Assembly: GCA_021788365.1 (NCBI GenBank)
Contig: JAJYKS010000004.1
Span: 59,499-123,498 of the forward strand
Direction: 5' to 3'
Source of the DNA: a bacterium
GTDB taxonomy: Bacteria > Patescibacteria > Microgenomatia > UBA1400 > UBA12108
Length of the DNA stretch: 64,000 bases
The notes under the pieces are model-generated. The model was given only the letters and a program-made list of their open reading frames with translations, made no database searches and was not told where the DNA came from. The position numbers and the translations under genes are program-made. Below, piece by piece: positions 1-7,311 of the stretch; position 1 is the first letter of the stretch; each line of letters begins with the position of its first letter.

Positions 1-2
1 TT

Positions 3-653
3 GTTTCAATAGACGCCGTCACAAAAGGACTAATGCAATTGCGGGTTGCAAATGAAAATGCCCAAGAGCTAACACGACAAACGAGCGTAGCTTTAATAGA
101 TTTATCACCCCACAACAATATACCAAGCATTTTTTTGACACTTCGTGGGTTTAGAGCAGCCGTACAATTACCAGATAACCGCGTGCGTACGTATTCCAAA
201 GATGCTACCCACACTCTTTCAATCCAACGGGCAGGTGCAACCATTATCAATGAGCAAGAGAGGCCAGACCTATGGGATGAAAGAACAAAATACGACAATT
301 CATTGGTTGTTGTCGTAGACGATGGTGCTGTATTTCCGATGCTAACTCAACCAGACGCGCCAAACAACCCCACCGGTATAACTTTCCAGTACGGTGTCGA
401 CTGGTCAGGATCGAATACTCAAGAAGACACACCACCAACAAGTGGGTTCGTTGAGCTGCCACTGATTACTACAGTACCATTATTGTCCCAGTTCACACAA
501 CGCACAATTAACCATCCCGGAGCATCTATGTTCTCTGGAAGAATGGCAGTGCTGACACGATATCCAACATATGCAATCTCATGCGAAAAAAGCACAACAC
601 TGCAAAAACCTCGGGGAGGAGCTGGAACTGGAAGTGTTGTCCCAGCTCGATAA
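3..653 (+). CDS. Hypothetical protein, probably 5' partial
   Basis: The reading frame is open from base 3, so the gene may begin upstream of the window. The first ATG inside is at 33, with an AAAGGA motif only 3 bases before it, which is too close to be convincing. From 33 the product is 206 residues. I recognise no family, signal peptide or membrane segment. The C-terminal end (PRGGAGTGSVVPAR) looks disordered. A TATAAT promoter for the next gene follows directly, so this gene seems to end its own transcription unit. Function unknown. Confidence 0.6.
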   Translation, partial: VSIDAVTKGLMQLRVANENAQELTRQTSVALIDLSPHNNIPSIFLTLRGFRAAVQLPDNRVRTYSKDATHTLSIQRAGATIINEQERPDLWDERTKYDNSLVVVVDDGAVFPMLTQPDAPNNPTGITFQYGVDWSGSNTQEDTPPTSGFVELPLITTVPLLSQFTQRTINHPGASMFSGRMAVLTRYPTYAISCEKSTTLQKPRGGAGTGSVVPAR

Positions 654-666
654 TTAGCACTCACTC

Positions 667-695
667 TTGTGTAGTGCTTAGTCTCTCATTATAAT
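667..695 (+). promoter_or_regulatory. Promoter of dnaJ-like gene (leaderless)
   Basis: A -35 box TTGTGT at 667-672 and a perfect -10 box TATAAT at 690-695 are separated by 17 bases. The ATG of the next gene lies 7 bases after the -10 box, where transcription should begin, so the mRNA is probably leaderless. Confidence 0.75.
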
Positions 696-702
696 CACCA
701 AT

Positions 703-1575
703 ATGGCTACAAAGCGCGACTACTACGAGATACTGGGGGTAAAACGGGAGGCAAGTGAGGCGGAGATCAAATCTGCCTACCGCAAACTTGCCTTAAAGTG
801 GCACCCCGATCGCAACAAAGAAGCGGGTGCCGAGGCCAAGTTCAAAGAAATCAACGAGGCCTACGAGGTGCTGGGGAATAAAGATAAGCGCGGGAAGTAC
901 GACCAATTTGGTCACGCAGCGTTTGACCCTTCCGCCGGCTTCGGTGGCGGCGCGGCCGGTGGCTCGTATCGCTCCGGTCCCTTCACCTACACCTATACAA
1001 CAGGCGGTGGCTTCGAAGACTTGTTCGGCAGCCAGGGCGGTTTTGGCGATCCGTTTGACGTATTCGAGAGTTTCTTCGGCGGCCGCAGCCCCTTCGGTGG
1101 CTCCTATCAGGCCAAGCCTCACTACTCAATAACCATATCGTTTATGGACGCCGTAAAAGGTATAGAAAAGTCCTTTGTCCATCAGGGAAAAAGTTATACG
1201 ATCAAGATCCCCGCCGGCGCAGACGATGGTACACGTATCCGCTACAGCGAGTTCGACGTCTCAGTTGCCGTATCCCCCGACAAAGTTTTCCGTCGCGAGG
1301 GAGCTGACGTATTTATCTATCACGAAATTCCGGTGACGCTCGCCATGCTTGGGGGCGACACTACCATCCCGACGTTAGACGGCGATCTCAAGATCAAGAT
1401 CCGTCCTGGCACCCAGCCTTCTACTACTATTCGACTCTCTGGAAAGGGAATAAAGCGGTTGCAAGGGAGCGGTCGTGGCGACTTCTACATCAAGCTCAAA
1501 GTGATGTTACCAGAGAAATTATCTCGCCGCGCCAAAGGACTGGTGGAAGACCTGTCGCGTGAACTCGCGAACTAA
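703..1575 (+). CDS. DnaJ/CbpA-type J-domain co-chaperone
   Basis: This 290-residue protein has an N-terminal J domain (about residues 5-70) with the HPD motif at 34-36 that stimulates DnaK ATPase activity. A Gly/Phe-rich linker follows (about 75-130), then the two C-terminal substrate-binding beta domains (about 135-285). The CXXCXGXG zinc repeats of classical DnaJ are absent, so it is the type II (CbpA-like) form. It presumably delivers unfolded clients to DnaK in the cytoplasm. No dnaK or grpE lies nearby. The ATG at 703 follows a TATAAT box at leaderless distance. Confidence 0.93.
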   Translation: MATKRDYYEILGVKREASEAEIKSAYRKLALKWHPDRNKEAGAEAKFKEINEAYEVLGNKDKRGKYDQFGHAAFDPSAGFGGGAAGGSYRSGPFTYTYTTGGGFEDLFGSQGGFGDPFDVFESFFGGRSPFGGSYQAKPHYSITISFMDAVKGIEKSFVHQGKSYTIKIPAGADDGTRIRYSEFDVSVAVSPDKVFRREGADVFIYHEIPVTLAMLGGDTTIPTLDGDLKIKIRPGTQPSTTIRLSGKGIKRLQGSGRGDFYIKLKVMLPEKLSRRAKGLVEDLSRELAN

Positions 1576-1583
1576 AGATCGAT

Positions 1584-1612
1584 TTGCTCACATTTTCCGA
1601 ATGTGTTACAAC
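1584..1612 (+). promoter_or_regulatory. Promoter of the 1654 gene
   Basis: A -35 box TTGCTC at 1584-1589 and a -10 box TACAAC at 1607-1612 have a 17-base spacer. The leader of about 35 bases holds a small hairpin (TGCGG 1632-1636 with CCGCA 1640-1644) that touches the AAGGAG ribosome binding site. Confidence 0.55.
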
Positions 1613-1653
1613 AAATACAGTTATCTGTTACTGCGGGAACCGCAAGGAGTGGT

Positions 1654-2493
1654 ATGAAGAAAAGTATAGTCGTTGTTGGACTAGCGCTGGTACTATTTGG
1701 GGTAGTGGCTACAGTACAAAGCGTAAAAGCTGATTGGCAGATAGATAGTCATGGCAACTTGGTCGAGATGAAAAATGTTTTAGGTGACACAGCTGGCGGT
1801 CAAGGCGACCAGCAGACACCAGAGCCCACGCAGACTGCAGAACCAAAAGATACTCCAGAGCCCACAGACACACCAGAAGCACAGCAAATGCAGGAGAAAA
1901 ACCAAGAACAGAATCAGGTACAGAGTAAATATGAAGTTGAGAACAAAGACGGCAAGCTCGTGGTAAAAACGCACACTGTGGATAAAAGTGGCAAAGAAGT
2001 ACAGACAGAAACACAGTTTAAGGCAGGTGAAGCACTACAGGTAGAGGCGCAAACCAATGCCGGCAACCACTTTGCCATAAATACCGAAGATAACTCTGGT
2101 CTCACCGTGACAAACGGCGGCAAGACCGCCCAGTCCACGCTCCCCTTATCGGTAAATGCACAAAACCAACTGGTGGTGACAACAGCTGCCGGACAAAAAG
2201 TAGTGACAGTGCTACCTGACCAAGCGGTAAAGAACCTCCTCTCGTCAGGCGTACTATCGAGTATTACCGAATCGCCGGTGGCGTCGGCACCAGGCTCCAC
2301 AAGCTCGGTAGGCCAGCTCTCGGCAGTTGGTAGCACGCCGACCTACACAATTTCAGGGACGAAACAGGTTCGTTTCCTCGGCTTGTTCCCGGTAACGCTA
2401 AACAGGCAGGTGCAGGTTTCGGCGGAGAATGGTACGGTGGTGAATACCGCCCAGTCCGCGATAGCCAACTTCGTAAGCCTCTTCTCGTTCTAA
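1654..2493 (+). CDS. Hypothetical exported protein
   Basis: The ATG at 1654 is chosen over an in-frame ATG at 1603 because AAGGAG lies 5 bases upstream and because it gives a proper signal sequence (MKKSIVVVGLALVLFG...). The mature part has a Pro/Thr/Glu-rich linker, a Gln/Glu/Asn-rich stretch, then a beta-rich region of about 180 residues with low-complexity Ser/Thr. The total is 279 residues. No known domain is recognised. It lies directly before an ECF sigma factor gene and could belong to an envelope-response group, but that is inference from position only. Confidence 0.75.
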   Translation: MKKSIVVVGLALVLFGVVATVQSVKADWQIDSHGNLVEMKNVLGDTAGGQGDQQTPEPTQTAEPKDTPEPTDTPEAQQMQEKNQEQNQVQSKYEVENKDGKLVVKTHTVDKSGKEVQTETQFKAGEALQVEAQTNAGNHFAINTEDNSGLTVTNGGKTAQSTLPLSVNAQNQLVVTTAAGQKVVTVLPDQAVKNLLSSGVLSSITESPVASAPGSTSSVGQLSAVGSTPTYTISGTKQVRFLGLFPVTLNRQVQVSAENGTVVNTAQSAIANFVSLFSF

Positions 2494-2495
2494 GC

Positions 2496-2501
2496 TAAAA
2501 T
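2496..2501 (+). promoter_or_regulatory. -10 box of ECF sigma gene (leaderless)
   Basis: TAAAAT ends 6 bases before the ATG at 2508, matching the leaderless arrangement of other genes here. It overlaps the region just after the stop codon of the exported protein. No clear -35 box is visible. Confidence 0.5.
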
Positions 2502-2507
2502 AGCGGT

Positions 2508-2990
2508 ATGGATGATGTCGAGCTGGTTCGTGTCATGTACGAGCGCTACGTGGACGCCATCTACCGCTATTGTTACTGGCAGACGAATAGAAGCGAAGAC
2601 GCAGAGGATTTGACGGCCGACATCATGCTGGACATGGCCAAAAACATCCGCAAATTCCGCGGCGAGAGTTCGTTTAAGAACTGGCTGTACGCCATTGCCA
2701 AACATCACCTCATGCACTGGTTGCGGAAAAAATATGAGCTACCCCTACTGCCACTCCTAGACAATGCTGAGTACGGCTCCACTTGGATCGATCCAGGTGA
2801 GCAGGGGGAAGCACGGAAAAAGGTTGTCGCCCTCCTTAAATGCCTTCCTCCTCGTGAGCGGGCAGTACTTGATCTCCGCTATCTCAAAGGCTACTCGGTA
2901 AAAGAAGCAGCCAAGGAGCTTGGTATATCGGAAAGTAATGTCAAAGTAGTGACCCACCGAGCAATAAATAAATTAAGACTCCACACTTGA
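2508..2990 (+). CDS. ECF-type sigma-70 family RNA polymerase sigma factor
   Basis: The 160-residue protein has the two-domain layout of extracytoplasmic-function sigma factors. Sigma region 2 spans about residues 8-75 (YRYCYWQTNRSEDAEDLTAD, then FKNWLYAIAKH), and region 4, a helix-turn-helix, spans about 105-155 (LPPRERAVLDLRYLKGYS...ELGISESNVKVVTHRAINKL). Region 3 is absent. It should direct core polymerase to a small regulon. The next gene encodes a short single-span membrane protein that may be its anti-sigma partner. I did not find a repeated GGAAC-type ECF promoter motif near these genes. Confidence 0.92.
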   Translation: MDDVELVRVMYERYVDAIYRYCYWQTNRSEDAEDLTADIMLDMAKNIRKFRGESSFKNWLYAIAKHHLMHWLRKKYELPLLPLLDNAEYGSTWIDPGEQGEARKKVVALLKCLPPRERAVLDLRYLKGYSVKEAAKELGISESNVKVVTHRAINKLRLHT

Positions 2991-3017
2991 AAATGAGAAA
3001 TTGATAATTGGTCATTT
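2987..3017 (+). repeat. A/T-rich AAATTG-type intergenic repeat
   Basis: This stretch after the sigma gene stop carries the words GAAAATG, GAAATTG and ATAATTGG, resembling the A/T-rich elements before rpsG, fusA, rplN and rpsD. Here it lies about 50 bases before the next start. Confidence 0.4.
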
Positions 3018-3067
3018 CTGCGAAGCAGACTGTAACCCCCTCCCCACTCTATCTGTAGAAAGCCAGT

Positions 3068-3358
3068 ATGTTTAAAGATGTTCACATAAATCAACATTTC
3101 CGCTCCGCGCTTGCCGTTCGGGTATCCGCTGCCGCTCGTCCTCGCTGGTTTATCAGGCCGTTGGTCATAGCTCCAACTGCGTTTGCCTTTTCGCTTCTCG
3201 CCTTTGTGGTAGTAAAAAATAGTTCAGTGCCGGCGCATGTCGCGACAACCGTAGATAACGCTGAAATTTCTTGGAACATAGATCATGGTGGCAACAACCT
3301 CGACGATCCCACGACCCTCGCCGAAGAACAACAACTCTTAAGTATGGTGCAAAATTAG
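3068..3358 (+). CDS. Small single-span membrane protein, possible anti-sigma partner
   Basis: This 96-residue protein has a basic N-terminus, one membrane segment (about residues 30-50, PLVIAPTAFAFSLLAFVVV) and a short outer tail. There is no zinc-binding HXXXCXXC motif of the ZAS anti-sigma family and no other recognised domain. Its position 77 bases after an ECF sigma gene suggests a membrane anchor or anti-sigma role, which is inference only. The likely ribosome binding site is AGAAAG before the ATG. Confidence 0.6.
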   Translation: MFKDVHINQHFRSALAVRVSAAARPRWFIRPLVIAPTAFAFSLLAFVVVKNSSVPAHVATTVDNAEISWNIDHGGNNLDDPTTLAEEQQLLSMVQN

Positions 3359-3384
3359 TAATAAATAATAGAAGAAAGGAATCT

Positions 3385-3996
3385 ATGAAAAAGATACTTA
3401 TCCCAGCCCTGACAACCGTTATGCTCCTCTCGCCCGTCGTCCCGGTATTTGCGATAGACGGTTCTCCCTCTCCGTCAACCGCGCCCCGAGCGCAGTTTCG
3501 ACAGTACGTACAGCAGGCAAATCAAACATTCAAGACGGATGTAGAGCAAGCCCGCGAGGAGCGCAAAACCAATATTACAGAGGCGCGGCTCGGGATGATC
3601 GAGGGAATAGCCAAGAAGCACGCCTCCCGACTCCAAAATCAGTTTGCCGTGCACGCCCGCTGGCTGGGGAGCATCGCCACCCGCTTGCAGGCACGTATAA
3701 ACACCGTAAAAGGCGAGGGGGTAGACGTAACCGCCATGCAAAACGAGCTAAATGCCGCCGAGGCAGCGATTACAACAGCGACTACCGATGGCACGAATGC
3801 AGTAAATGCATTTAACGGCATTACCGGGACGACACTCGAAGAAGTCCGCGCTGCCGTGCAAAACGCGATTACGCTCGCACAGCAAACCCGAGCTGCATTT
3901 AACAATGCTAAACAGCTCCTCGTACAAACGTTCCAGATGGTGCGATCCGCCACTCCTCGCCCCTCCGAAAGTCCAGAGGCAAGTCCCAGCGTCTAA
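3385..3996 (+). CDS. Hypothetical exported helical protein
   Basis: The start at 3385 follows AGAAAGGA and gives a signal peptide ending near VPVFA (about residue 21). The mature part of about 180 residues is strongly helical and rich in Ala, Gln and Arg, and probably coiled coil; it ends in a Ser/Pro-rich tail. An upstream in-frame ATG at 3271 would overlap the previous gene and lacks a ribosome site, so it was rejected. Similar secreted coiled-coil proteins are common hypothetical products in Patescibacteria, with no known function. Confidence 0.75.
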   Translation: MKKILIPALTTVMLLSPVVPVFAIDGSPSPSTAPRAQFRQYVQQANQTFKTDVEQAREERKTNITEARLGMIEGIAKKHASRLQNQFAVHARWLGSIATRLQARINTVKGEGVDVTAMQNELNAAEAAITTATTDGTNAVNAFNGITGTTLEEVRAAVQNAITLAQQTRAAFNNAKQLLVQTFQMVRSATPRPSESPEASPSV

Positions 3997-4013
3997 GAAT
4001 ATAAAAGGTATCG

Positions 4014-4040
4014 TGGTGGTACAGTAAATCTGTACCACCA
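4014..4040 (+). promoter_or_regulatory. Perfect 11-bp hairpin in lipoprotein leader
   Basis: TGGTGGTACAG (4014-4024) and CTGTACCACCA (4030-4040) pair perfectly around a 5-base loop. A TATAAA box at 4000-4005 would start transcription close to 4012, putting the hairpin at the very 5' end of the mRNA, just before the GGGAAGGGAG ribosome site. No T tract follows, so it is not an intrinsic terminator on this strand. Confidence 0.6.
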
Positions 4041-4059
4041 ATAGGGGAAGGGAGAGTAT

Positions 4060-4350
4060 ATGAAGAAAAGATTGGTCACCATCGGAATAATCGCTGCAGC
4101 AGGGTTAGTCCTAGGGGGCTGCACGGTGCCAGGTCTTAATAAAATAGAGAATCGTCCTACCTCCACAACGAGTACGTCCACAACAGTTTCGTCTCCGAGT
4201 CCCACAACCTCACCTACCTCCTCAGCAGATCCTTCACTAACAAGTACCCCCAGCTCGGACACGTCTGACCAGGCTATCCAGAACGACCTAAACAAGGTTA
4301 ATACAAACTCAGGGGCCGACTTTTCCGACCTAAACAATCAGGTGCAATAG
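4060..4350 (+). CDS. Small lipoprotein with Ser/Thr/Pro-rich stalk
   Basis: The 96-residue product has a lipoprotein signal: a basic start, a hydrophobic core and the lipobox LGGC, with the lipidated Cys at residue 21. The remainder is a Ser/Thr/Pro-rich linker and a short Asp/Asn-rich tail with no recognised fold. It should be anchored to the outer face of the membrane. The GGGAAGGGAG ribosome site is strong, and a perfect hairpin sits in the leader. Confidence 0.8.
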   Translation: MKKRLVTIGIIAAAGLVLGGCTVPGLNKIENRPTSTTSTSTTVSSPSPTTSPTSSADPSLTSTPSSDTSDQAIQNDLNKVNTNSGADFSDLNNQVQ

Positions 4351-4379
4351 TAGTTAATCTGGATTTTAGATGGCGCGTG

Positions 4380-4388
4380 TGCTACACT
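4380..4388 (+). promoter_or_regulatory. Extended -10 promoter of nusA-infB
   Basis: TGCTACACT is an extended -10 element (TG, one base, TACACT). No good -35 box is visible 17 bases upstream. The start point would be near 4395, giving nusA a leader of about 105 bases, unusually long for this genome. Confidence 0.5.
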
Positions 4389-4414
4389 TGCAGCGTTGTA
4401 GTGTGGGGTGGTAG

Positions 4415-4436
4415 AAGGTGGCTCGTCCACCTTTTT
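4415..4436 (+). terminator. Terminator-like hairpin in nusA leader (possible attenuator)
   Basis: AAGGTGG (4415-4421) pairs with CCACCTT (4427-4433) around a 5-base loop and runs into TTTTT. It lies about 20 bases after the predicted start of transcription and before the nusA ribosome site, so it could cut short leader transcripts. Confidence 0.55.
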
Positions 4437-4501
4437 ATGTATATCCACGGACAACGACAATTTGTTATTTAGTTATTGGAATTTACTCCGAAGGAGTACG
4501 T

Positions 4502-5740
4502 ATGTCACAGATAAAATCTGAGTTCGCCCTAGCCTTAATGGCTATTTGCACCGAGCGTGGTATCGACCCCGCTGTTGTTCTCGACTCCATCAAACAAGCG
4601 ATTGTTGCCGCCCTAAAACGCGACCTCGGGATAGAAGACGACGAGGCTATGGCTGCCTACGAAGTAACGGTAAATCCCGACACTGGCGCCATCGATATCA
4701 AAAAAGACGGCAAAGACGCGACCCCTGCTGGCTTTGGCCGCATCGCCGCTCAGGTCGCCAAGCAAGTCATTATGCAACGTGTTCGTGAGGCAGAAAAAGA
4801 CGCCATAATTGCCGACTACACCGACAAACTCGGTACCATGGTGACAGGGATGGTCCTTCGCTTTGACGGACCACACGTTGTAGTTGACATAGGCCGTGGC
4901 CAAGCGATTATGCCCCCGGCTGAGGCGATTGCCAACGAATTTTATCGTCTCAATCAGCGCATTGCTGTTTACATCAAAGAAATTCGCGAAACGTACAAAG
5001 GCAAGGCCATCGTTGTCTCCCGATCCGCTCCCGAACTCGTCAAAGAACTCTTTGCCCGAGAGGTACCAGAAGTAGGTGCTGGCGCAGTAGAAATAGTGGG
5101 ACTAGCCCGTGAAGCCGGTCACCGCACCAAACTCGCGGTAAAAAGCACCCAGGACGGGGTAGATCCAGTGGGCAGCTGTGTCGGCCAGAAAGGCGTTCGC
5201 GTCCAGGCTGTCATCAATGAATTAAATGGCGAGAAGATCGACATAATCGAATATTCCGAAGACCCCAAGGAATTTGTCGCCGCAGCTCTCGCCCCAGCCG
5301 AAGGGCTATCGGTAGAAATCGACGACAAGAAGAAAAAGGCCGTGGTGGTAGTGCCGGACGATCAGCTCTCTCTGGCAATTGGCAAGGGTGGCCAAAACGC
5401 ACGCCTCGCCGCAAAGCTAACTGGTTACCACATTGATATCAAGGGTGCCGGTGCAGGGAATGTTGCTGTCTCGGTTTCAGGCAAGGAAGAGTTCGAGATC
5501 GACGAGCTGGGCTTGTCTAGCAAGATCCGCAATACACTGCTGGAACTCAAGGTTACTACCGTAGGAGACCTCGAGAGCAAGCTTGCTGAACTAAAGCCAA
5601 CCATCCTCGAGCTCGACCCACGTGGGCCAGAGGAAGTCGAGAAGGCGATAGCTCGTTGGCACAAAAAGAAAGACATGGCAAAAGAAGAGGCAGAGAAACT
5701 GGCTCGCTACGAAGCAGAGCGGGCTGCCGAGGGGAAATAA
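4502..5740 (+). CDS. nusA: Transcription termination/antitermination factor NusA
   Basis: NusA binds RNA polymerase and nascent RNA and controls pausing, termination and antitermination. The 412-residue protein has the N-terminal polymerase-binding domain (about 1-105), an S1 domain (about 110-170, GTMVTGMVLRFDG...) and tandem KH domains (about 200-320, with GSCVGQKGVRVQ and LAIGKGGQNARLAAKL). A roughly 60-residue helix-hairpin-helix-like tail follows, then a charged end. The start at 4502 follows AAGGAG; an in-frame ATG at 4418 lies inside the leader hairpin and was rejected. It heads the nusA-infB unit. Confidence 0.96.
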   Translation: MSQIKSEFALALMAICTERGIDPAVVLDSIKQAIVAALKRDLGIEDDEAMAAYEVTVNPDTGAIDIKKDGKDATPAGFGRIAAQVAKQVIMQRVREAEKDAIIADYTDKLGTMVTGMVLRFDGPHVVVDIGRGQAIMPPAEAIANEFYRLNQRIAVYIKEIRETYKGKAIVVSRSAPELVKELFAREVPEVGAGAVEIVGLAREAGHRTKLAVKSTQDGVDPVGSCVGQKGVRVQAVINELNGEKIDIIEYSEDPKEFVAAALAPAEGLSVEIDDKKKKAVVVVPDDQLSLAIGKGGQNARLAAKLTGYHIDIKGAGAGNVAVSVSGKEEFEIDELGLSSKIRNTLLELKVTTVGDLESKLAELKPTILELDPRGPEEVEKAIARWHKKKDMAKEEAEKLARYEAERAAEGK

Positions 5741-5741
5741 A

Positions 5742-5808
5742 CGGTTCAAGATTTACGATTTTCGATTCAAGATTCATGAATCATAAATCATAAATCACCT
5801 AATGAGGG
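5742..5808 (+). repeat. A/T-rich repeated spacer between nusA and infB
   Basis: The spacer is made of short repeats (TTCAAGATT, GATTCAAGATTC, ATAAATCATAAATC) and holds the palindrome GATTCATGAATC at 5771-5782. It resembles the A/T-rich spacers before several ribosomal genes but in a different register. No terminator is visible. Confidence 0.4.
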
Positions 5809-5815
5809 CAGATTT

Positions 5816-7270
5816 ATGAAGCAGAATAATCTAGAATCAACCAAAGCAACAATCGCGCGCCCTCCCATCGTGGCTATTCTTGGTCACGTAGACCACGGCA
5901 AGACAACACTGCTCGATTTTATCCGTCATGCACATGTTGCTGCGGGCGAAGCTGGGGGTATCACCCAGAAGATCGGTGCATATCAGGTAGAGTTTCGTGG
6001 TAAAAAGTTGACGTTTATTGATACTCCCGGCCATGCTGCATTTGCCAAAATGCGCTCACGTGGCGCATCCGTCGCTGATGTGGCTGTTCTGGTTGTCTCA
6101 GCTGCCGACAGTGTACAGCCCCAGACAATTGAATCCATCCATCACCTGAAAACGGCGGGAATACCCTACGTGGTGGCCATAAACAAAATTGATCTACCAG
6201 GCGCCAATCCAGAACTCGTAAAAGCCGCTTTGACCGAGCACGAAGTGTTTGTTGAAGGGTACGGTGGCAACACACCATTTGTCCTCATCTCTGGCAAGAC
6301 TGGGGAGGGCGTTGACACGTTATTGGAGACGATCCAGCTTCTCGCCGAGCTTGAGGAATTGCAGGGTGACGCTGCAGGCGACCTGGCTGCACCGATCATC
6401 GAGGCGAAGCTCGACGTAAAACGGGGCATGCTCGTCTCAGCAATTGTGAAAAACGGCACGCTCCGAGTCGGCGACATGGTCTACGCCGGTGCCGCCTCCG
6501 GCAAAGTTCGCGCCATCCTTTCAGACGCCGGCATCCAAGTCAAAGAGCTTTTACCCGGCGAGCCCGGCCAAATCCTCGGCTTCACCACTCTCCCTGCGGT
6601 AGGGGAAGTTATCTCTGACAAACTGGTAGACCAACAATCCGACTCGCTGGCGAGCCGACCTACTGATTTACCAATCGCCGTCCCTGAAAATCGTCTCCCA
6701 ATTATATTAAAAGCAGACACAGCAGGCTCACTTGAAGCCATAACAAGCAGCCTCACGGGAGAGGTATACCTGGTCCACACAAGTACCGGGGATGTGACGG
6801 AAAGCGACGTTCTCTTGGCCGCAACCACGCACGCAACGGTCATAGGCTTCAGCGTCAAGGCAGGAAACTCAGTGATAAAACTAGCCGAGACAGAAGGGGT
6901 GGTGGTCAAGACCTACAAAATCATTTACGAGCTCCTCGAGTATCTCGAGAAAAAAGTGCTAAAGCTCATGGCCCCGTCCATAAACGAAGAGGAACTTGGG
7001 AAGGCAGCGGTTATCAAAGTGTTTGACATTAATGGCGACCACATTGCCGGCTGCCGTATCGAGTCAGGACGCCTGGAAACTGGGGATACAATTCACTTGG
7101 TTAGAGGTCCCGTAGTAAAAGAAGCGAAGATCCGTACCATCCGGATAGGCAAAGACGAAGTAACAAAGGTTGAAGCGGGTAAAGAGTGCGGGGTCTTCTT
7201 CTCACCCAACCTTGACATCAAGGAAAAAGACTATATAATACCCTATAAGAAAATTACAACTGACGAATAG
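5816..7270 (+). CDS. infB: Translation initiation factor IF-2 (short form)
   Basis: IF-2 is the GTPase that brings initiator tRNA to the 30S subunit and drives 50S joining. The P-loop GHVDHGKTT lies at residues 23-31, followed by DTPGHAAF, NKID, domain II, domain III and the C-terminal fMet-tRNA-binding domain. At 484 residues it lacks the N-terminal extensions of the E. coli protein (890 residues) and starts almost at the G domain. The start at 5816 follows GAGGGCAG. A consensus promoter for the next gene lies inside its 3' end. Confidence 0.97.
   Translation: MKQNNLESTKATIARPPIVAILGHVDHGKTTLLDFIRHAHVAAGEAGGITQKIGAYQVEFRGKKLTFIDTPGHAAFAKMRSRGASVADVAVLVVSAADSVQPQTIESIHHLKTAGIPYVVAINKIDLPGANPELVKAALTEHEVFVEGYGGNTPFVLISGKTGEGVDTLLETIQLLAELEELQGDAAGDLAAPIIEAKLDVKRGMLVSAIVKNGTLRVGDMVYAGAASGKVRAILSDAGIQVKELLPGEPGQILGFTTLPAVGEVISDKLVDQQSDSLASRPTDLPIAVPENRLPIILKADTAGSLEAITSSLTGEVYLVHTSTGDVTESDVLLAATTHATVIGFSVKAGNSVIKLAETEGVVVKTYKIIYELLEYLEKKVLKLMAPSINEEELGKAAVIKVFDINGDHIAGCRIESGRLETGDTIHLVRGPVVKEAKIRTIRIGKDEVTKVEAGKECGVFFSPNLDIKEKDYIIPYKKITTDE
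7212..7239 (+). promoter_or_regulatory. Consensus promoter inside the infB 3' end
   Basis: TTGACA at 7212-7217 and TATAAT at 7234-7239, separated by 16 bases, match the sigma-70 consensus at all 12 positions. Transcription would start near 7246 and read the NrnA-like gene with a leader of about 65 bases. Confidence 0.7.
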
Positions 7271-7273
7271 TCC

Positions 7274-7310
7274 CGTGTACGCGCTGTACGTGTACACGAG
7301 CACACGTACA
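7274..7310 (+). promoter_or_regulatory. Two mutually exclusive hairpins before the NrnA-like gene
   Basis: CGTGTAC (7274-7280) can pair with GTACACG (7292-7298). Alternatively TGTACGTGT (7285-7293) can pair with ACACGTACA (7302-7310). The two helices share bases 7292-7293 and the second overlaps the loop and right arm of the first, so only one can form. The second ends one base before the ATG at 7312 and would hide the initiation region. No Shine-Dalgarno site is visible. Confidence 0.5.
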
Positions 7311-7311
7311 T

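Noticed and set aside
3238..3360. Alternative start of the exported helical protein at 3271
   Set aside because: It would overlap the previous gene, has no ribosome site and would bury the signal peptide.
4418..4501. Longer nusA starting at 4418
   Set aside because: That ATG lies in the leader hairpin and the extra residues do not resemble NusA; AAGGAG supports 4502.
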